64,000 bases of DNA, from positions 3,696,001-3,760,000 of the forward strand of contig JAGYVD010000005.1 of the NCBI GenBank assembly GCA_021209875.1, read 5' to 3'. The first letter of the stretch is position 1; every line of letters starts with the position of its first letter. Origin of the DNA: Rosellinia necatrix. Lineage: Eukaryota; Ascomycota; Sordariomycetes; Xylariales; Xylariaceae. Positions 35,180-46,462 of this stretch are shown here, piece after piece. Position numbers and translations under genes: made by a program. The notes below the pieces were generated by a model. That model was not told where the DNA came from, did no database searches, and worked only from the letters and a program-made list of their open reading frames with translations.

Positions 35180-36772
35180 ATGGTCTCACAACCCGAGCTT
35201 AACCACTCTTCCCTCGCCCTGCGCGGGCCCTCCTCCGTCGTCTCTGCTCGCACGTCCTCCCGCCCATATGCATCGTCCCGTAGCAAGCGATATAACCGCT
35301 CCCACACCGGCGGCACCTCGTACGTCCCGCAGAACGAGTTCCCTGTCTTCAGCCACTCGGGCGATGTAGAGATTATAATAGCCGCCGGCGGGAGGGAGAA
35401 CAGGTACTTGCTGCACAAGCACACCTTGACGCGGTGCTCGGGCTTTTTCGAGGCGAGCACTAGCCAGGAATGGTCCAAAGCTAGTGTGCTGCCACCCCTT
35501 CCGGAGCCACCGTCGAGGGAGCTATCGAAAATAGGAGAAGAGGCGGGGAGCAGTAGCGGAAGTGAGGTAGCCGCCCGGCCGGGCGCAATATCCCCTACGC
35601 CGAGGAGACGATGGCGCTACGAGCTGGACTCGGGCGTGGACAAGGACGACATACCCATGCTGGTACAGCGAGAGGCCGACGCGGGCAATAATACGAATAA
35701 TCAGAGGCCCTCGGCGACCGCGAACTCGCTCTTCGGCGGTGGAAATGGCGCATCCGATCCAAATGCCTCACGGAGCAAAGGGGATCATACACGCACACAC
35801 TCGAGCAGTTCCTTCTTCCGTTCCGTCGCGAACCTGTCACTATCGGCGCCTAAAACGGACAGTCAGAATGCGCCGCCGCTCTCAACCGCCGATGCAGACC
35901 TGCTGCGTGATTACGACAACCTATTTCGCATCTTTTACAATTACGCGCCGGTCCTCGACGGGATCAGTATCGTCGATGCCTACGTCCAGTGCAAATCTCT
36001 GCTGACCCTGGCAGACCAGTATGATGCTCTCGCCGTCGTGGGGCCCCGTGTTGACCACCATCTACTGCAGTTCCAAGGCCGACTCTGGAAGCAGATTGCC
36101 AGATATCCCGTCAGCTATCTACGGCTGGGATACCTGAGCCGCAGCAAGATCATCTTCCAAGAAGCGCTCATTCACGTCGTAGGGCAGTGGCCGAACGGCG
36201 AGCGTAGCATTCGCGCGTCGTTCCCGGAGGTTGTGCTCGACATCATTGAAGACAAGGTGGAGGAACTTGAGGAAACCGTTAGTCGGATTGAAGGACGGTT
36301 ATTCAGGCTCAATCTCACAACCACCCGCGGGGAGCGCGTGAATCCACAGACTTCGTATCTTGACTGGCTTGCTCTATCCTTGTTTCGGCAATGGTTGGCC
36401 GATAACACGAGTCCGCCTCCCGTACCACCTCCGCCAGCACCACATCCTTCTTCTTTCAGTTCAAGACAGGATGCCCAGGGTCGTCTCTCCCGTGATATGG
36501 GCGGCGGGCCTCTACCGCCAGCATCGGCTCCCACTGTTTTGTCGACCGCCACCGTCCCGACTCTCGCACTCATCGGCCGCACATACCGCACCTTAGGATC
36601 GGCGACCGGGGCTGGGTACTTGGACCGTGATGAGTGCAAGCGTTTTCTCAAGCTCACGCCAGAGCTGTATTCAAGGGACAATCTTAGGCGGTTCGAGAAG
36701 CGCATTGATGAACTGAAGAGCGCTGCGCGTGAGCTTGTCCGCCCCCCTCATGGGGACTGGGCTCGAGCTTGA
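35180..36772 (+). CDS. BTB/POZ-domain protein with interrupted BTB
   Basis: Single-exon gene of 530 residues. Residues 61-98 (GDVEIIIAAGG, YLLHKHTLTRCSGFFEAS, QEW) are the first half of a BTB fold, where a protein interaction domain begins with the D-V-x-hydrophobic strand and the H-K/R-x-x-L helix. About 125 residues of low-complexity sequence follow, then the rest of the fold appears: LLRDYDNLFRIFYNYAPVL, VDAYVQCKSLLTLADQYDAL and a BACK-like helical part through RLGYLSRSKIIFQEALIHVVGQWP. The C-terminal third holds a Pro-rich linker (PPPVPPPPAPHP, about 412-424) and a charged helical tail. No Kelch, MATH or zinc-finger domain is present. BTB proteins are often Cul3 adaptors, but that is family knowledge, not shown here. 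The leader contains two short tandem repeats. Confidence 0.88.
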   Translation: MVSQPELNHSSLALRGPSSVVSARTSSRPYASSRSKRYNRSHTGGTSYVPQNEFPVFSHSGDVEIIIAAGGRENRYLLHKHTLTRCSGFFEASTSQEWSKASVLPPLPEPPSRELSKIGEEAGSSSGSEVAARPGAISPTPRRRWRYELDSGVDKDDIPMLVQREADAGNNTNNQRPSATANSLFGGGNGASDPNASRSKGDHTRTHSSSSFFRSVANLSLSAPKTDSQNAPPLSTADADLLRDYDNLFRIFYNYAPVLDGISIVDAYVQCKSLLTLADQYDALAVVGPRVDHHLLQFQGRLWKQIARYPVSYLRLGYLSRSKIIFQEALIHVVGQWPNGERSIRASFPEVVLDIIEDKVEELEETVSRIEGRLFRLNLTTTRGERVNPQTSYLDWLALSLFRQWLADNTSPPPVPPPPAPHPSSFSSRQDAQGRLSRDMGGGPLPPASAPTVLSTATVPTLALIGRTYRTLGSATGAGYLDRDECKRFLKLTPELYSRDNLRRFEKRIDELKSAARELVRPPHGDWARA

Positions 36773-37527
36773 ACTGGACAGGGCTACGGACAGCGCGGTC
36801 GGGACCCCTACGAGCACGACGAACTATCTCACTTGTATCGAAGTGCAAGGGAGGGACCTGCCCTGGGATACCGAGGGGTAAGAACGCTGGCCCGGTATGG
36901 TGGACCTCTTTCGAGATGCGAACGAAAATAATTTTGCCATGAATGACGAATACTGAGCCTGACGACATGAGATGAGACAACGACGATAGTATTGGGGGGA
37001 AGGGAAGGGAAGGGGGGAGGCTATCATGTTTGCTGCGCTGTCTTATGTATAAAACCCTGTCTGGGGACCACGACATGGGTTGTGACATACCGTATCGCTC
37101 GTGTTTCCTTGCTTTGTATGTCTTCAACAATGAAGAATCAACCAGCGTAATCAGTTAGGTGTCTCGTATCGACACCTTCGTTGGGGAGGGGGGGGGGATG
37201 GTCTACATAAGCCGTTGTTGGTGCGCGGGGGATAAAGATGCCCGATGGGGAAACACAGTTGTTTTTTCTTTTCCGTCGCCCACCGACTCTGGCTTTGCTG
37301 GCACTGGTTGGACTTGTTGGGGATTTGTTGGAGTGCTGGATACGATACCCCGTGAGCTCTATTATCATCTATCGGTTTTTCTTCTCCAATTTGGGTAGTA
37401 TAGTTTGTTAGATACCAAATGCGAGTTTTATGTGATGGAGAGGTACAGGCTACAAGCGAGAATGAATGTATGATGAAACTGTATTCCGGGGACAAGACCC
37501 TAATAGGTTTCTTTGGTCTACCTATGC

Positions 37528-37548
37528 TTTTTTTTTTTTTTTTTTTTT
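37528..37548 (+). repeat. T(21) homopolymer
   Basis: Twenty-one consecutive T in the convergent intergenic region. Confidence 0.9.
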
Positions 37549-37668
37549 GGCTCCGAAGATAACTTATGTCTCGGACTACCTTAATCTCCTCACCTCATGA
37601 GCTGTTCATCGCGGGTCATATGTTTAGGTGATTAGGGAGAGAAGGGCGCCACGTGTAGAATGGGGCAT

Positions 37669-37689
37669 GTGTGTGTGTGTGTGTGTGTG
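37669..37689 (+). repeat. (TG)n microsatellite
   Basis: About ten TG units. Confidence 0.9.
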
Positions 37690-37824
37690 GTACGGGGAAC
37701 ATCGATCTGGCTGGCCCAGGTTGTGTGATTCGCCTGTTTGGCTTCGGTGGCCGATCACCTAGGTGAAACCGACGGCCGTAATACCCGCTCGTGGCACCGT
37801 GACGGCTCACTTTGGTCGGTTGAT

Positions 37825-37853
37825 CTACCTACCTACCTACCTACCTACCTACC
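37825..37853 (+). repeat. (CTAC)n microsatellite
   Basis: Seven uninterrupted CTAC units, in the + strand orientation of the dispersed CCTA/TAGG family. Confidence 0.9.
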
Positions 37854-37952
37854 TTACTTGGGTGTCGTATGTTTGTTCGCGGGTGGCTCTTGGGGGTGTG
37901 GGATGCGTGGGATGCGGGCGATTAAAAAGCCGCTCATGTTTATCTATCCATC

Positions 37953-37977
37953 TACACACACACACACACATACACAC
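37953..37977 (+). repeat. (AC)n microsatellite
   Basis: About twelve AC units with one T interruption. Confidence 0.88.
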
Positions 37978-38462
37978 GCTTCCGAGTAGGTCAACAACAC
38001 ACATTCTACCGGCCGAGATACCTACTAGATAGGGTAAGCAGGTGCCTATGTCTGTGCATCATATATATATAGTATGGAGCAAACGGCGTATCCCCAAGAC
38101 CGGCATCAACTAGCGTGGCTCGCGATGGGATGGGGCAGGTTACCTCTTCGCGACGGGCGGGCTATCATTTGGACGAAAGCGATGTTGCTTACGAGTGATT
38201 ATGTATAGATATCGTCCGAGCCATGACTTGGCTTCAATGCCATTGATATATTTCCAATTTATGTAAAAAAAAGAAAAAGAAAGAAAAAAAAATTTCCAGC
38301 GCCACTTCCCTTTCCCTCCCGGGGACGCCACAAACAATGCAGGTCAACGCTTAAAGCAGCCGGAAAACCAAGTCCGCACACTAATGCAGGATGCAAAAGG
38401 GGTGGACGGGGGGCAGCAAGACCCATCAAGTATACGCCGTGCTGTCCGTTCGTCCATCTATC

Positions 38463-41247
38463 TTAATCCTCGCCCGTAAGATCGACACAGGAGATGTCGC
38501 TCCGCCTCCAGACGCCGGCCCGTCTTCCGCCGTTTCCAGCGGCGGCGGCGGCGGCGGCGTACTCCTCCTTGAGGGCGTCGGCCTCGTCGACGCTGACGTC
38601 GACTTCCCGGAAGAAGCCGGGCTGGCTCTTGCGGGGCATGTAGAGCTTCGTCATCCTGCGCGGTGCGGCGCCGAGCGATTGTTCTAATGCCGTCTGCTGC
38701 TTCTTCTTCTTCTTGACTGCCGCTGCCGCCGCTAGCGGTTTTGATTCATCTGTGAGGCCTGGCTCTGATTCTGGGGTGTCCGCCAGAGTGGGAAGTGTAG
38801 CCGCTAGAACATCTTTTCTCTTGTGGCTTCCCCTTATCAGACTACTTAGTGGCGGGAGCTCGGCATCATCACCGCTACCATCATCATCCCCATCTTCGTT
38901 GACGTCCTCGGAGTCGGAGTCAAGAGATACAATCTCGACGGTAGCGGCCTGTGCTCGTGCTGACCCTCTTGTCTGCCTTGGACGATGACGGCTGCTTGAT
39001 TCGACGGGTAATGGCTCTGTTCCGAGTAGCTTGCGCCGTCGTTTCTCGGTGGGGCTCTGGTCTCTTACGGTCCTACGGTCTACCTCGTCTATCGCAGGCC
39101 TAGCTGGGGTCAAGAACGGACATTCCCCTGCGCTTGCCGGCTGTACTGTGGAAGGATCGGGTTCGGACCGGCCGTATCCACCCCTAGTAGACCTTATAGA
39201 GGAAGACGCAGCCTTCTTGGTAGGCGACGAAGCTGGGCTAGAGGGTATGAAGATCGGCTTGGAACCCTTGGTGAGAGGTGATGTAGATTTGGCAACCCTA
39301 GGGCTGTTCTGTAAGCTAGCTATAGTCCAGGGGTTTACGCTTGCGTCCGCCTTCGGTGCTACGGGAGGCTTCCTTCTGGACCGAGACGGCTTGGGCGTGG
39401 GAGGCTTACTGTGTCCTGCGGGCCGGGGTTCAGGTGTATCTTGACAAGATGGGACTGATTGTGGGTTCATCTGCGAAGAGCCCGAGAAGGTATCTAACGG
39501 AGTGCGACTCCTAGCTGATCCTAGTCTTCCCGGTGGATGGGCTGGTTTCTCGGCCTCGGCGGTTTGTGGTGCGATATTCTTTGTAATTTTGGCGAAGCTA
39601 TCCAGTGTTCCAGTCACCATCCCTCCGGATTTAGCCTTCTGTTTCCCCTGCTTAGACGCCTTCGGCTTAGAACGGGCCACGGCCTTTGCGCGTTGTGTTT
39701 CCTCCCAGGTTTCAACGATCGAAGGTACTCCGGTTCTGACTATCATTTCCGGTATCCACGCTAAGTCCGCGTCCGTAGGGCTGAATGGTTTTCTCGTACT
39801 CGATTTCCCCGAAGAGTCGGCATCCCCCATTTCCTCTGTTGGGTCTTCCATTTCATCGTCGCTATTGAGTGCCAGGCCATCGCGCCCATATTCGATTACT
39901 TCATCGAGCTCCTCTTGGAAGTCATAGCCGACAATATTGGTCGGTATAAATGACACGCGTAGCTCAGGGGTGGCGTCAGTGCTAAAATGGGCTCGCCGGC
40001 TTGTGATAGATCTAACGAGCTCGGATTCCTCTGTTTCGAGCATATTATTGTCCGTAGAAGCATTGCCCTGCTCAGCACTGCGTTGCATGAGTTTGCGGAC
40101 TAACAAACATGGCGCCAGGACCTTAATGAACTTGATTGCCCCTATCCGATAACTCCAGTCGAAAGTTTCACGGGCAAACTCGCGAAGTTCTTGAATATTG
40201 ATTTGTCGATCCCAGACCTGCTGCCTTAGTCTATCCAGAGTCTCTACCGGAGACACCACTGGGTGGGTATAATATCTAAGAATCTCCATGTTTGGGAAAT
40301 CATCAGGAATGGTTAAAGCCTTGTGTCTCGTCCTGAAGAAACCACTTTCATTATGCCGCATTTCATATGCTAGACGTTCTTTCCAACTGGCCAACTCCGA
40401 AGTCTCGGATATCTTAAGCTGACAAAGTGACTTGCCAAAGCCAGCTCTTGCCGCCTCACAGGCTAGTTTGACGCCAGCGCCGGGTATGCCCTCGGGAAGG
40501 TAATCGCCGCCGCTCATTAGGGCAACTAGAACCATTCCCTCGCGGTCTAGGCCGGAGACGCCTTGGCTTAATTCTTGGGTGTCGTACATGGATACATGCG
40601 TAGGCGCCTTGCTCCCCCTGGTGCCCTCTGAGGACCAATTCCGCAAGGTTCGGGTGCAGCCAAACATGATGGTGTCGACATCTTCGCTCAGCACTGCATC
40701 TACAATGTTGTGCTGCTGCAGCAGAGCGCATTCCGCCTCGGCTTCGCCCGGAGCGTCGTGGATTACGAACCCAAACAGCCTGATGAGCCGCTTGGCCATA
40801 GCTGTTGCCACGCCATTTCCCCTCCCGGAACGTTTGTTCCGCTTGAAGGCTGGCTTCTTGGGGCCGTCGAAGACAAATATGGGCTGGATGGACAAGCCAA
40901 GTAGACGAAGCAACCTATAGAATAGGGTGCGGATGGCCGGGTTGGAACCACCTATATCATGTCAACGCGCCGGCCTAAGCTTGGACCGTTTGTGTGAATG
41001 GTGAACATTGGCTGTGCCTTACCTCGCGCCGCTTGCACTTGAAACTGCCATATGGAGATGTCTATAGCGATACGTAGAGGCCGGCCTGCCTCCTCAAGCT
41101 TCTGAACAGCGAGCTTCGTCAGGGATATGCGGGTTCCGCCGCCTATCTCTTTGTAGATGCTTTGATTAAATATTAGCGAATCTTCACGTTATGTGTATAC
41201 TCTCAGGTACATGGGGTAGCATTCCGTACTCACCCCTTGATCCCCAT
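38463..41247 (-). CDS. GEN1: Holliday junction resolvase, GEN1/Yen1 family
   Basis: Structure-specific nuclease of the Rad2/XPG superfamily that cuts Holliday junctions in late cell cycle. Exons 41247-41234 (only 14 nt: MGIKG minus one base), 41159-41023 and 40951-38463, with introns of 74 and 71 nt, encode 879 residues. The start MGIKGIYKEI is the invariant family N-terminus. The XPG-N region ends with FVFDGPKKP (about 76-84). The XPG-I region has HDAPGEAEAECALL (115-128) and SEDVDTIMFG (139-148), which supply the catalytic carboxylates. The helix-hairpin-helix region is SGGDYLPEGIPGAGVKLA (197-214). After about residue 330 come acidic, Ser-rich disordered segments, then a C-terminal basic region. 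Overall order and length match fungal Yen1/GEN1 proteins rather than FEN1 or EXO1. It is divergent from ARP10, with 598 bp between the start codons. Confidence 0.93.
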
Positions 41248-41845
41248 TTTGATGGCGCACGCTGCCCCAAGATCTAAAGCTGTTTGATGCGATTCATCTG
41301 GGAAGAGTAGGGGCAATGGTAGCTGGGTAATTGCCGTGTCGGCCGTCTAATCAAAAATCATATTGATTGCATGGCTGAGGCTTTTTAAGAGGCGTCATGT
41401 ATGTCGAATATAGATTAAACTTTTGTTCTAGATACCCATGGATGCTTGCTTGTGAGACTTGGTCTATTGACATTCCGTTTCGGTTGGTATCCACTGGCAA
41501 CGATGCATGCATTTACAGGGGTCTCAGCTAGTTATCGGGCACCTAACACCTAATCCGATGGATTAACTAGATACCTAGGTACCTACTTACTACCTGGGTA
41601 GGTAGTCAGGTAGGTACAGTTAGGTGTCTGCACACAGTGCCTAAATACTTAGGCATTCTTTGCAGTACAGCAGGCGACAGCAATGAAGACCGGTATTGAT
41701 CGCAGCAGTTAATAGGTACTACAAATAGGTAGTTTACTTATCTACGTTTCTAGATACCCTGTTTCCAAGCGCCGCCATTGATCTTCCAGGCATTCCTAGA
41801 CAACATGCAAGGATAAATTTAACAACCCAACACTCATAGACCGTC
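41248..41845. promoter_or_regulatory. Bidirectional promoter region, GEN1 / ARP10
   Basis: 598 bp separates the two start codons of divergently transcribed genes, so both promoters must lie here. A TAGG/CCTA cluster occupies 41573-41625 near the middle. No specific transcription-factor site can be assigned from sequence alone. Confidence 0.6.
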
Positions 41846-43644
41846 ATGTCGTCCACCGCAGCCCCGACATCCCTCCCGCATCGGACAGTGTCGAGCATCC
41901 GTGCCGGGGCCCATTCGACTGCCGCACCCGGCCCTCCTCAAACGCCCGCGCGCACTATTTCTACCACCTTTGGCTCCCCGTCAAGCAGCTCGCGGGCCGA
42001 CGACGATCCTCTTGTCATCGAGCTTGGCTCTCGAAAGCTACGGCTCGGATTTGCTGGCGACGCCGCCCCCAAGAAAATTATCGCCTTCAGCCCGGAGCAG
42101 CAGAGACGTACTGGCGACTTTCGGGCGTGGGAACTTGGATATTCGGATCAATGGCGTAGTAGGGCTACGGGGAAACCATGGGGCGCCGACTATGAGCTAT
42201 GGCAGTTGGATCTCCGAGGGCAGGACCTTGGCTTGGTTGAGGATAAGTTGGAACGGGAGTTGAGGGATGCCTTGTTCAAGTACGTTGCTGGCGCATTTCC
42301 AAGCCGCCTCGGCGATATTGCTACTGGTCTAACAAGGCTTTCTCCAGGAATTTGCTTGCCGATTCAAGACCCAGAAAAGTTACATTGGTTCTGCCTCCCA
42401 CCTTGCCCGTCCCATTACTATCCGCCACCCTCGACACCATCTTCCACCGCTTCCAAGCTCCTACGGTATCTCTGCTCTCGGCGCCCCTCATGTCTGCCTT
42501 CGCTGCCGGTACCCGATCCGCCTTGGTGATAGATCTGGGCTGGCGTGAGACCACGGTCACAGCTGTGTATGAATATCGTGAGGTGCGAAGTTGGAGGACG
42601 GTGCGAGCTGGGAAACTCCTCGTCGAAGAAACATACGAATTATTGTTGCAGGCGGCCCGGGGATACCCGACTACGGCGCGTGCCAACAGAACCGAAGATC
42701 GGCTCCTAGGTGAATCTCTTAGTTTTGAAGAGTGTGAGGAGGTTGCAACCCGGGTGGTGTGGTGTAAGGGGGCAGCAGGACGATCGGATAGAGAGGAAGG
42801 CCTGGCAACAGTCCACGAACACGAAGAAGAGGCGGAGGAGGTGCCACCGACCGAAGATCATTCCCCCATGACAATTCGGTTGAACTCGTGCAAGCCGCCG
42901 AAGACGGTGGAGATACCCTTTTCGCAGTTGGCCGAACCATGCGAGGCGACCTTCTTCGGGACCCGATTGTCGCCGTCATGTTTTGACGATCACGAGCTCC
43001 CAGTACATCTTCTCGTGTATCGAGCATTGCTCCAGTTACCCTTGGATGTGCGTGCTATTTGCATGTCGCGCATAATATTCACAGGTGGATGTTCACAGAT
43101 CTTCGGACTGAAAAGCCGTATTTTTGAGGAGGTCTCGATTCAAGCAGAGGGGCAGGGTTGGGACCCCGTCAGAGGGAAGGGAGTCGAACAGTTCAAAACG
43201 AACCCAAAGCTCAACCGAGACAGCAGTCGCCCATCAAACAGCGGAACGATACCTATTGTAATACAACCCGACACGATGGGTGGAAACGGAGAGGCTACGG
43301 AGCCGCCAGCAAAAGCCGCCGACATACCTCAAGAAGTTGACCATGTGGAGAACTTGATAAGAAAGGAGCGAAACTACAAGCCGCCGGTCCAAGGCCATCT
43401 CCGAGCTATCGACTCTCTTGGGCCGTGGTGCGGCGGGAGCTTGGCGACGCAGATGAAGATTCCAGCGTTGGCTACGATAGACCGCGACATGTGGTTACAG
43501 CACGGCGTCAACGGCGCTTCTCGACCCAGCGAAGTGGACATCAAAACAGGACAGAGACAGAGCATGGGACCAAGTGGACTGATGCGAGGCCAAGCGGTTC
43601 AATCGAATAATTGGACGCTGGGTATATGGGGGGCGCTATTCTAA
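41846..43644 (+). CDS. ARP10: Actin-related protein Arp10 (dynactin pointed-end complex)
   Basis: Dynactin subunit at the pointed end of the Arp1 filament; with p62 and others it links dynein to cargo and is needed for long-range transport in hyphae. Two exons, 41846-42279 and 42348-43644, with a 68-nt intron, encode 576 residues. After a Ser/Thr/Pro-rich N-terminus of about 50 residues comes the actin-fold start VIELGSRKLRLGFAGDAAPK. The strongest family blocks are VTLVLPPTLPVPLLSATLDTIF, AGTRSALVIDLGWRETTVTAVYEYRE, the SRIIFTGGCSQIFGLKSRI ATP-fold segment, and the C-terminus SLGPWCGGSLATQMK with GVNGASRP and QSMGPSGLMRG. Fungal Arp10 has poor conservation of the actin ATP-binding residues. 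Identification rests on these blocks and the domain order. The gene is divergent from GEN1. Confidence 0.9.
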
Positions 43645-44659
43645 CAACCTGTCGCCCTTCTGGAGAGGGCTGGTCTATTTTCTTACTCACAGATACCCCG
43701 GCGCTTTGTGTTGATGATGTAGATGCCCCTACGTCGGGATCGGCCAGGTCCTTACACTAGATAATCAGGGGGGAAACTTGAATTTAATGTGCAAATAAGC
43801 ATGCAGTTCTTGCCCATGTTGGTAGGTCATTTTGCCAATGATATCTGCTGATACTCGTGTGGGTAACACACACCACACATGGGACCAATGCCCCTCCTTC
43901 TAATCTATATCACACTTTACAGACTTAATATTGTCTCCCTACCCTTAGTTGACCTTACTACCTATACCTAGTTGCCAGGCTGCTAACAATTAAATTATAT
44001 TTTTTATTATCAAAAGAATTGAAGGTATGTAATATACATATCATTGATTATTGCAGAGGAGCAGACGGATCGCATGGGAATAGTGGGATTAGAGCAGAGC
44101 GATCAGTGCAGGCAAGTCAATTCGAGCAGTGATCTTTTACCCAACCCGAGGAGGGGACGGGATCCAGATTCACGGGGCTGTGGTTGTAGCGGCGGCTAGG
44201 AATCATTGGAATGGAACAGAAGTAATGTCGCTTCTGCTCGATCGAAGAGGGAATGGGGCTGAGATCACAACAGCAGTGATTGAGGCACCGACTGGTAACG
44301 GGAAATACAGAGAGTTGCTGAAGCGGCTAAAACACGGACGAGGACCATTCACCACTTCCGTATCCTTGCTGCTCCGATTAAGCCCGTGGAAGGCAGTTTC
44401 CCTACTATGGCGCTGCGCGCCAGCTTTTATGGGCCTATTAACACAATAACATTCTGTTTAAGGCTAGGTACTTCCATGCATGCCCCGCGGGAAGTTGGGT
44501 GGTGGAGCCCGGACCCTTGTAGAACCCTATCAAAAAGCCGATGGCTGCATCAGCTGTCATTCGATAATGACATCTACCTACATGTGCGCCTCTCTTTCCA
44601 TGTAAGCCACAACCTCCGACTGCACAGCACAACGCCAGCAGCAGCGTTGTGACGACATT
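43645..44659. other. Intergenic, upstream of mitochondrial SerRS gene
   Basis: 1.0 kb, AT-rich at about 43985-44050. Open frames on both strands are unconvincing. It must contain the ARP10 terminator and the SerRS promoter, neither of which is recognisable in detail. Confidence 0.5.
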
Positions 44660-46462
44660 ATGAAAGTAGCGACACAACTATTTACATGTCCACAGTGCCG
44701 GCTGGCCCGGCCGAGGGCAATAACGAGGGCCATAACGAGGACATCAAGACCATTACGAGCACCCCGCCCAATCACCCGGTTTTACAACTCCCACGTCAAC
44801 TCCCACGTCAACTCCCATGTCAACTCCCACGCCAATTCCAACACAAATTCCAACACTAATTCCAACACCAACCCGAACTCGACCTCACCAAGTTCAAGCT
44901 CCGGCCCCAATTCGCACGGCGAAGCCAGCCCAAAGCAGACGCAGCAGACGCAACGACCTACAACAGCGCCCCGGCCCAACATCGACATCAAGCACATCCG
45001 CCAGAATCCAGAGCTATACGAGAAGAACTGCCTCGAGCGCAACTACAAGGTCCAAGCCACATATCCTTCGCGGATCAATGCGCTCTTTGCCCAATGGCAA
45101 GCCCGACAGAAGGACGGCCGTGGCCTACGTGAACGCAGCAATGCTCTGCGTCGGCAAATTGCGAACCCGGCGACAATCCAGCACGAGGACGAGGCGGAGG
45201 ACAGCAGTGCGGGAGGGTCACGGCAAGATGGATCACAAACGAGCGATCCGGCATCTCATCCGCTCCGTGATGGAGCGAGAAAAGACGTGAGATCCATGAC
45301 GAAGGACGAGCTCTTGGAAGAGGCACGGGTGATCAAGCAGGCCCTGTCAGCTATTGAGGAGGACGAAGCCCGTCTTTCAGCCGAAATGACGGAGCTCGCC
45401 CTCGCCATCCCAAATCTCACCTCTGAGGACACCCCACGGGGCGACGAGCCACGCGTGCTCAGCTACATCAATGAACCGCACCCCTTGAAGTCCGCCTCGC
45501 CGCCCTCCGACCGTGTCTGGCGCTCGCATGTGCACATTGGATCCGAACTGGGCATCCTCGACTTCGCCGGCGCCGCCACAACATCTGGATGGGGCTGGTA
45601 CTACCTGCTTGACGAAGGCGCGCAGTTGGAGCAGGCCCTGATCTCCTACGCGCTCGCGAGTATGACGCGGATACCGGGCTGGCGGCAAGTGGCGCCGCCG
45701 AGTATCGTGTACAGCCACATCGCGGCCGCCTGCGGGTTCCAGCCGCGGGACCAGAACGGGGAGACGCAGATCTATGCGCTCACGCAGTCAGCGTCGGACG
45801 CGGCGCGCGGGCGACCGGAGCTCAGCCTCGCGGGCACTGCTGAGATCCCGCTAGCGGGCATGCGCGCCGACAGCGTGCTGGAGGCGGCCGAACTGCCGTC
45901 GAAGCGCGTGGCCGTATCGCGGTGCTATCGCGCCGAGGCCGGGGCGCGCGGCGCCGACACCAAGGGCTTGTATCGCGTGCATGAGTTCACCAAGGTCGAG
46001 CTGTTCGCGTGGACTGCACCCGACGCTGACGCTACCGCTGACGTCTTCGACGAGATGGTCGACGCCCAGACCGACATCCTCTCCTCCCTCGGCCTGCACT
46101 GCCGCGTCCTCGAGATGCCCTCGACAGACCTCGGCGCTTCTGCCCTGCGCAAGATCGACATCGAGGCCTTCTTCCCCTCACGCGCTGCTCAGGGCCTCAA
46201 CGACGGCTGGGGCGAGGTCACGAGCGCCAGCGTCTGCGCCGACTACCAGACACGCCGCCTCGCTACGCGTGCGCGCGGTGAAGACGCCAAGCTGACGTAT
46301 CCCTGGACTGTCAACGGCACGGCTCTTGCCGTCCCGCGCGTGCTGGCCGCCATTCTTGAGAATGGTTGGGACGAGGCGCAAATGGCTGTCACGATTCCCG
46401 AGTGTCTGCGCCCATGGATGAATGGGAAGGAAAAGATCGAGATGAAGCACGGCCAGAGTTAA
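44660..46462 (+). CDS. DIA4: Seryl-tRNA synthetase, mitochondrial
   Basis: Class II synthetase that charges mitochondrial tRNA-Ser. One exon, 600 residues. The first 42 residues are Arg/Thr-rich with almost no acidic residues (RPRAITRAITRTSRPLRAPRP), as in a mitochondrial presequence. Residues 43-74 are a low-complexity tetrapeptide repeat (NSHV x3, then NSHA/NSNT). The tRNA-binding coiled-coil arm covers about 115-270. Catalytic motifs: motif 1 region near SSIVYSHIAAACGF, motif 2 SRCYRAEAG...GLYRVHEFTKVELF (about 420-455), and motif 3 NGTALAVPRVLAAILEN (about 551-567). ELSLAGTAEIPLAG lies before motif 2 and is the family TAE motif. The arrangement with presequence distinguishes it from the cytosolic enzyme. 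The downstream gene is convergent. Confidence 0.93.
   Translation: MKVATQLFTCPQCRLARPRAITRAITRTSRPLRAPRPITRFYNSHVNSHVNSHVNSHANSNTNSNTNSNTNPNSTSPSSSSGPNSHGEASPKQTQQTQRPTTAPRPNIDIKHIRQNPELYEKNCLERNYKVQATYPSRINALFAQWQARQKDGRGLRERSNALRRQIANPATIQHEDEAEDSSAGGSRQDGSQTSDPASHPLRDGARKDVRSMTKDELLEEARVIKQALSAIEEDEARLSAEMTELALAIPNLTSEDTPRGDEPRVLSYINEPHPLKSASPPSDRVWRSHVHIGSELGILDFAGAATTSGWGWYYLLDEGAQLEQALISYALASMTRIPGWRQVAPPSIVYSHIAAACGFQPRDQNGETQIYALTQSASDAARGRPELSLAGTAEIPLAGMRADSVLEAAELPSKRVAVSRCYRAEAGARGADTKGLYRVHEFTKVELFAWTAPDADATADVFDEMVDAQTDILSSLGLHCRVLEMPSTDLGASALRKIDIEAFFPSRAAQGLNDGWGEVTSASVCADYQTRRLATRARGEDAKLTYPWTVNGTALAVPRVLAAILENGWDEAQMAVTIPECLRPWMNGKEKIEMKHGQS
44783..44870 (+). repeat. Coding 12-bp tandem repeat (NSHV/NSNT)
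   Basis: Seven copies of an Asn-Ser-x-x unit within the SerRS gene: AACTCCCACGTC copies grade into AATTCCAACACA copies. It lies just after the predicted presequence and looks like replication-slippage growth in a linker. Confidence 0.9.

Larger units (their letters stand above)
36773..38462. other. Convergent intergenic region rich in microsatellites
   Basis: 1.7 kb between the 3' ends of the BTB and GEN1 genes. It holds a 21-nt T run, (TG)n, (CTAC)n and (AC)n tracts. No gene is supported. Confidence 0.6.
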
